Under the pieces are notes generated by a model. That model searched no databases and was not told the DNA's origin. It saw nothing but the letters and a program-made list of their open reading frames with translations. A stretch of 64,000 nucleotides of DNA from Caloranaerobacter sp050286925 (GTDB lineage: Bacteria; Bacillota; Clostridia; Tissierellales; Thermohalobacteraceae): NCBI RefSeq assembly GCF_050286925.1, contig NZ_JBFWFX010000003.1, positions 1 through 64,000 on the forward strand. The letters are read 5' to 3'. The position numbers and the translations under genes were made by a program. Position 1 is the stretch's first letter. Every line of letters begins with the position of its first letter. This document shows positions 60,343 to 64,000 of this stretch, one piece after another.

Positions 60343-61035
60343 ATAGTTAATATAAAAGCGAACTTGGAAGAAGTATATAAAAACATTGAAGAAGCGGCGT
60401 TAAAAACTGGTAGAAGTTTAGAGGATATAACATTAATTGCTGTTACTAAGACAATAGATGTTGATGTGATAAATGAAGCAATAAAGTTAGGAATCAACAA
60501 TATAGGTGAAAGTAGAGTTCAGGAAATTTTGAGAAAGTATGATTCAATTAAAGGTAGACCCATATGGCATATGATAGGACATTTACAAACAAATAAAGTT
60601 AAATATATTATTGATAAGATAGATTTAATTCATTCACTAGATAGGTTATCTTTAGCACAAGAGCTACAAAAAAGAGCAGAGCAGCATAATGTTTTTGTAA
60701 ATGCTCTTATTCAAGTTAATATAGCAGAAGAAAAATCGAAGTATGGACTTTATGGTGATGCAGTTATTCCTTTTGTTGAAGAAATTATAAAATATCCTAA
60801 AATAAAAATAAAAGGTCTTATGACAATAGCTCCTTATGCAGAAAATCCGGAAGAAGTCAGATATGTTTTTAGACAGTTAAAAGAGCTTTCTGTAGAAATA
60901 GAAAAAAGAGGATATCCAAATGTGGAGATGAAATATCTATCAATGGGAATGACTAATGATTATAAAATTGCGATTGAAGAAGGTTCTAATATGGTGAGAA
61001 TAGGTACAGGAATTTTTGGAGGAAGAAATTATTAG
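60343..61035 (+). CDS. YggS-family PLP-homeostasis protein (possible ATA start)
   Basis: A ~230-residue alanine-racemase-fold PLP-binding protein: LIAVTKTIDVDVINEAI (PLP lysine), NIGESRVQEIL, WHMIGHLQTNKVKYI, MGMTNDYKIAIEEGSNMVRIGTGIFG. It controls free pyridoxal phosphate. The SD AGGGAGGGG (60328-60336) is followed 6-8 nt later by ATA at 60343 in frame, giving I/MVNIKANLEEVYKNIEEA, which matches the usual YggS N-terminus. The first ATG/GTG/TTG in frame is TTG 60364, 27 nt past the SD. So either an ATA start is used or the base at 60345 is a change from ATG. Confidence 0.9.
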   Translation: MVNIKANLEEVYKNIEEAALKTGRSLEDITLIAVTKTIDVDVINEAIKLGINNIGESRVQEILRKYDSIKGRPIWHMIGHLQTNKVKYIIDKIDLIHSLDRLSLAQELQKRAEQHNVFVNALIQVNIAEEKSKYGLYGDAVIPFVEEIIKYPKIKIKGLMTIAPYAENPEEVRYVFRQLKELSVEIEKRGYPNVEMKYLSMGMTNDYKIAIEEGSNMVRIGTGIFGGRNY

Positions 61036-61049
61036 GAGGTATTATTATA

Positions 61050-61499
61050 ATGTCAAATAAAAGTAATAAAATTATTAATAAGTTTAAATATATAATCGGT
61101 TTAGATGATTTTGAGGAAGATGTAGTAGACGAGCCACCGATAGATCCGTTTGTTGAAGAAGATTTACCAGTTAAGAAGCGCGTTAACAATAGAATTGTAA
61201 GTATCCATACAAATTTATCTATGAAATTAACGATTCATGAACCAAAAAAATATGAAGATGCACCTAAGATTGTTGAGGATATAAAAAATAGAAAAACAGT
61301 TGTTATTAATTTAGAACATATGGATAGTGATAGTAAGAGGCAAATCTTTGATTTTTTAAATGGAGCTATTTATGCTTTAGAAGGAATCATTCAGAAAGTT
61401 GCAAAAGATATATTTATTTTAGCTCCTAATAATGTAGAGATTAACGGAGATATAAAAGAACAATTGAAAAATAAAGGGATATTTCCATGGCAGAAATAG
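61050..61499 (+). CDS. sepF: Cell division protein SepF
   Basis: A 149-residue FtsZ anchor. The N-terminal amphipathic membrane-binding helix region (NKIINKFKYIIGLDDFEED) leads to an acidic linker, then the SepF core (ITIHEPKKYEDAPKIVEDIK type, VVINLEHMDSDSKRQIFDFLNGAIYALEG, VAKDIFILAPNNVEI). AGGAGG ahead of ATG 61050. In the same cluster as yggS and divIVA, as in Bacillus ylmE-ylmF. Confidence 0.95.
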   Translation: MSNKSNKIINKFKYIIGLDDFEEDVVDEPPIDPFVEEDLPVKKRVNNRIVSIHTNLSMKLTIHEPKKYEDAPKIVEDIKNRKTVVINLEHMDSDSKRQIFDFLNGAIYALEGIIQKVAKDIFILAPNNVEINGDIKEQLKNKGIFPWQK

Positions 61500-61517
61500 T
61501 TAAAAGAGGTGTTGAAT

Positions 61518-61781
61518 GTGTGGGTTTTAGAAAGGTCTATAGGTATATTTATAAACTTAATAGAAACATTGATTTTAGTAAGAGTTTTTATGTCTTATAT
61601 AATTAGAGATTTGAGTAATCCGCTGTTTAATTTTATTTATCAAATTACAGAACCTATTTTAATCCCCTTTAGAAATTTAATAAATAAATTAGGTATTAAT
61701 ACAGGTATGATAGATTTTTCTCCATTGTTAGCATTTTTATTCTTAGATTTAATTTCTTATATTTTAAGAATTAGTTTATAA
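61518..61781 (+). CDS. YggT-family membrane protein
   Basis: An 87-residue protein with two helices: first ~7-28 with the family's R-x-x-MSYII motif, second near the end (FSPLLAFLFLDLISYIL), with PILIPFRNLI between. The role is unclear; found in division clusters and linked to membrane or turgor stress. GTG 61518 is chosen for AGAGGTG at 61505-61511; TTG 61512 or GTG 61509 would overlap it. Confidence 0.88.
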   Translation: MWVLERSIGIFINLIETLILVRVFMSYIIRDLSNPLFNFIYQITEPILIPFRNLINKLGINTGMIDFSPLLAFLFLDLISYILRISL

Positions 61782-61797
61782 CTAAATGGGTGATGTT

Positions 61798-62586
61798 ATG
61801 TTTTTAAACAAAGCAAAATATTTAGAATATATTAGAGATCCAGAGCAAATAATAGTCATGAGGAAAATTTTAGATAAGATTGAAAAAGTATTAAAAAATC
61901 ATGAAATTGTATACACTGACTTTTTAGATCCCTATCAAAGAAGATTATGTTATTCAATACTTAATAGGTTCTCTGATTTAAATTATTTTGAAGAGGGTGG
62001 ACTTAAAGAGGCTGAAAGAAAATCTATTATAATGTATCCGTTTTATTTAACTAAGGAAGATATTGAAAATCCGATTGGTTCAATTAAGATAACTGGCAAC
62101 TTTAAGAAAAAATTAAACCATAGAGATTATTTAGGTTCTATATTGGGATTAGGGATTAAAAGAGAAAAAATTGGTGATATATATTTACATGATGATTATG
62201 TGCAAATTGTATTACATAAGGATATTTTAGATTTTATTAAACTACACTTGAATAAAGTTGGTAATCAAAATGTATACGTTGAGGAGATAAGCTTAAATGA
62301 AATAAAACAAGGCGTGATTGAATACATTGAAAAAAGTGTTACTGTAAGTTCATTAAGAGCAGATAATGTTATTAGTGCAGTATACGATATTTCAAGGTCA
62401 AAGTGTTTAATGTATTTCAATCAAAATAGAGTCAAAGTTAATTGGGAACCAATAAGACAGCCATTTCGTTTAGTTGATGAGACTGATATAATTTCTGTAA
62501 AAGGTAAGGGTAGGTTTTTGATTTATAAGAATTCGGGAAAAACAAGAAAAGGAAGGCATAAATTAACTATAAAAATTTATGTTTAG
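61798..62586 (+). CDS. ylmH: YlmH-family S4 RNA-binding protein
   Basis: A 262-residue protein: N-terminal domain (DFLDPYQRRLCYSIL), a middle RNA-binding region with HRDYLGSILGLGIKREKIGDI, and a C-terminal S4 domain (LRADNVISAVYDISRSKCLMYFNQNRVKVNW). YlmH binds ribosomal complexes and aids rescue of stalled 50S subunits in Bacillus. ATG 61798 with GGGTGATG ahead. Confidence 0.93.
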   Translation: MFLNKAKYLEYIRDPEQIIVMRKILDKIEKVLKNHEIVYTDFLDPYQRRLCYSILNRFSDLNYFEEGGLKEAERKSIIMYPFYLTKEDIENPIGSIKITGNFKKKLNHRDYLGSILGLGIKREKIGDIYLHDDYVQIVLHKDILDFIKLHLNKVGNQNVYVEEISLNEIKQGVIEYIEKSVTVSSLRADNVISAVYDISRSKCLMYFNQNRVKVNWEPIRQPFRLVDETDIISVKGKGRFLIYKNSGKTRKGRHKLTIKIYV

Positions 62587-62600
62587 TGGAGGCATGGTTT

Positions 62601-63059
62601 ATGTTAACACCTTTAGATATTCAAAACAAAGAATTTAGTAAAAGTATTATGGGATATAAGGAAACGGAAGTTGTTAGTTTTTTAGATGAAGTTGCTGCCG
62701 ATTATGAAAAACTTTACAAAGAGAATATTGAGCTTAAAGATAAAATCTCTGCATTAAATGAGAGACTTGAACATTACAGGAATATTGAAAAAACATTACA
62801 GAACACACTAGTTGTAGCTCAAAATACTGCTGAAGAGGTTAGTCATAACGCTAAAAAAGAAGCAGAGCTTATTATAAAAGAAGCAGAAGAAAATGCAAGA
62901 AAGATTATTGAAGATGCACATAACGAAGTTGTTAAAATACAGAAAAAATATGAAGAGATTAAGAAAGAGTTATTAATTTTTAAAACTAGGTTTAAGACTT
63001 TTTTAAGTTCACAATTAGAAACAGTAGATATGTTTTTAAACGAATTTGATGAAAAATAG
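62601..63059 (+). CDS. divIVA: Cell division initiator DivIVA
   Basis: A 152-residue coiled-coil protein. The N-terminal lipid-binding motif LTPLDIQNKEFSKSIMGYKE is followed by VVSFLDEVAADYEKLY and long heptad-rich segments (~35-75 and ~85-140). It senses negative membrane curvature at septa and poles. ATG 62601 is 8 nt after TGGAGG; the open frame extends back to 62586. Confidence 0.95.
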   Translation: MLTPLDIQNKEFSKSIMGYKETEVVSFLDEVAADYEKLYKENIELKDKISALNERLEHYRNIEKTLQNTLVVAQNTAEEVSHNAKKEAELIIKEAEENARKIIEDAHNEVVKIQKKYEEIKKELLIFKTRFKTFLSSQLETVDMFLNEFDEK

Positions 63060-63129
63060 CGAAAAATAATCGTTGATATTGACGAATTTTAGTTAATAAT
63101 ATATAATATTTTTAAAATTTAATATAGAT

Positions 63130-63345
63130 AAAGACTATGAAAGGGAGAGTAGTTATTGTGGGATTTCAAGAGAGCTAGCGGTTGGTGGAAGCTAGTAATC
63201 CTGCTTTAACGAAAATCACCCTGGAGTTGACCTTCGAATTAAGTAGGGGGTTCCGGTAATCCGTTATTTAAATGAGAGACCATTTATATGGTAATTTGGG
63301 TGGTAACGCGGAGTAACTTCGTCCCATTGGGATGAAGTTTTTTGT
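63130..63345 (+). promoter_or_regulatory. T-box riboswitch (tRNA-Ile) controlling ileS
   Basis: Leader with stem I (AGAGAGC...GGTGGAAGCTAGTAA) and a probable ATC specifier at 63215-63217, the conserved T-box TGGGTGGTAACGCGGAG (about 63297-63313), and a terminator (AACTTCGTCCC 63315-63325 with GGGATGAAGTT 63329-63339, then TTTTTT). Uncharged tRNA-Ile pairs with the leader and favours antitermination. Confidence 0.93.
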
Positions 63346-63406
63346 TTTGTATAAACGACGACGCATCTTAGTTAAAATAATTCGAAAATATACAGGAGGT
63401 GTCAGG

Positions 63407-64000
63407 ATGGATTACAGTAAAACATTGAATTTACCAAAAACAGAATTTCCAATGAGAGCTAATTTGCCAAAAAGAGAGCCTGATATTTTAAATAAATGGT
63501 ATGAACAAGATATTTACAATAAAGGTCTTGAAAAGAATAAAGGTAATAAGAGCTTCATTTTACATGATGGTCCACCTTATGCAAATGGAGATATACATCT
63601 TGGCCATACCTTAAATAAGATTCTTAAAGATATAATAGTTAGATATAAAACGTTAAGAGGATTCTATGCACCATATATTCCAGGTTGGGATACTCATGGT
63701 TTACCTATTGAATTAAAAGCGATAAAAGAATTAGGTTTAAGCGTGAAAGAAGTTTCACCAGTTGAATTTAGAAATAAGTGTAGAGATTATGCATTAAGTC
63801 AAGTAGAAAAACAAAAAGAACAATTTAAACGATTGGGTGTAACAGGTGATTGGGATAATCCGTATTTAACTTTAAAACCTGAATATGAAGCTCATCAGAT
63901 AGAAATATTCGGTGAGATGGCTAAAAAAGGATATATATATAAAGGGTTAAAACCTGTATATTGGTGTCCAAGTTGCGAAACTGCTTTAGCGGAAGCTGAA
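63407..64000 (+). CDS. ileS: Isoleucyl-tRNA synthetase IleS (5' part, runs off window)
   Basis: The first 198 codons of a class Ia synthetase: NLPKTEFPMRANLPKREPDI, FILHDGPPYANGDIHLGHTL (HIGH-type motif HLGH at residues 64-67), IPGWDTHGLPIE, and the start of the Zn-binding WCPSCETALAEAE. AGGAGGT precedes ATG 63407. The rest lies beyond 64000. Controlled by the T-box just upstream. Confidence 0.97.
   Translation, partial: MDYSKTLNLPKTEFPMRANLPKREPDILNKWYEQDIYNKGLEKNKGNKSFILHDGPPYANGDIHLGHTLNKILKDIIVRYKTLRGFYAPYIPGWDTHGLPIELKAIKELGLSVKEVSPVEFRNKCRDYALSQVEKQKEQFKRLGVTGDWDNPYLTLKPEYEAHQIEIFGEMAKKGYIYKGLKPVYWCPSCETALAEAE

Noticed and set aside
1..64000. CRISPR arrays, transposases, integrases or phage genes
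   Set aside because: No regularly spaced repeats and no recognisable recombinase or phage structural gene were seen; island instability must be explained otherwise.

Overview
The window is AT-rich, almost entirely plus-strand DNA from an anaerobic-looking, endospore-forming low-GC Firmicute (Clostridia/Tissierellia type). Support for this: sigE, sigG, spoIIGA, spoIVA, SpoVD, Spo0E-like, YhcN/YlaJ, YlmC/YmxH and YIEGIA genes; a Firmicute-type dcw cluster; a MurE with the DNPR signature of meso-DAP ligases; a T-box in front of ileS; and frequent TTG/GTG starts with strong Shine-Dalgarno (SD) sites. The genus cannot be read from the sequence alone. Only ychF, one small membrane-protein gene and a tRNA-Pro lie on the minus strand.

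Region 1 (1-13.7 kb) is accessory. It opens with a DNRLRE/DUF6385 surface-type protein and a family 2 glycosyltransferase, then a decayed membrane-protein gene. A string of small-molecule enzymes follows: amidohydrolase, frameshifted Nudix, methyltransferase, nucleotidyltransferase, cupin, truncated M3-like peptidase, histidine phosphatase, alpha/beta hydrolase, EFR1 flavodoxin-ferredoxin, CobO-like adenosyltransferase, APH(3')-like kinase and GNAT. Decayed duplicates of neighbouring genes are scattered among them (EFR1 3' part at 6811-7108, Nudix 3' end at 7615-7667, nucleotidyltransferase 3' end near 8960-9036). A cassette of about 606 bp (7123-7728) bounded by 62-63 bp imperfect inverted repeats carries the cupin gene. 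This region is the most unusual part of the window.

Region 2 (13.7-26.3 kb) is core: ychF; the phosphate uptake operon pstS-pstC-pstA-pstB-phoU with two matching Pho-box promoters; a YhcN/YlaJ sporulation lipoprotein; a membrane-anchored ferrochelatase-like protein; the YmfF/YmfH M16 peptidase pair; lgt; and a Spo0E-like phosphatase.

Region 3 (26.5-46 kb) is the division and cell-wall cluster: mraZ, rsmH, ftsL, spoVD, murE, mraY, murD, ftsW, murG, murA, ftsQ, two DUF881 genes, sbp, ftsA, ftsZ, spoIIGA, sigE, sigG. murF, murC and murB are absent from it. Regulatory signals include 10-bp phased MraZ boxes, a hairpin that would hide the murA ribosome binding site, and a Spo0A-type promoter with a long spacer before spoIIGA.

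Region 4 (46-64 kb) holds ymxH, nrdR, a PhoB/PhoR-type two-component pair, three small membrane proteins, the YIEGIA pair, a DUF512 protein, der-plsY-gpsA, spoIVA, tRNA-Pro(GGG), and a second division cluster (HlyD-like, yggS, sepF, yggT, ylmH, divIVA). It ends in an isoleucine T-box and the 5' part of ileS. The phosphate sensor pair (47-49.5 kb) is the natural candidate regulator of the Pho boxes at 15-16 kb.
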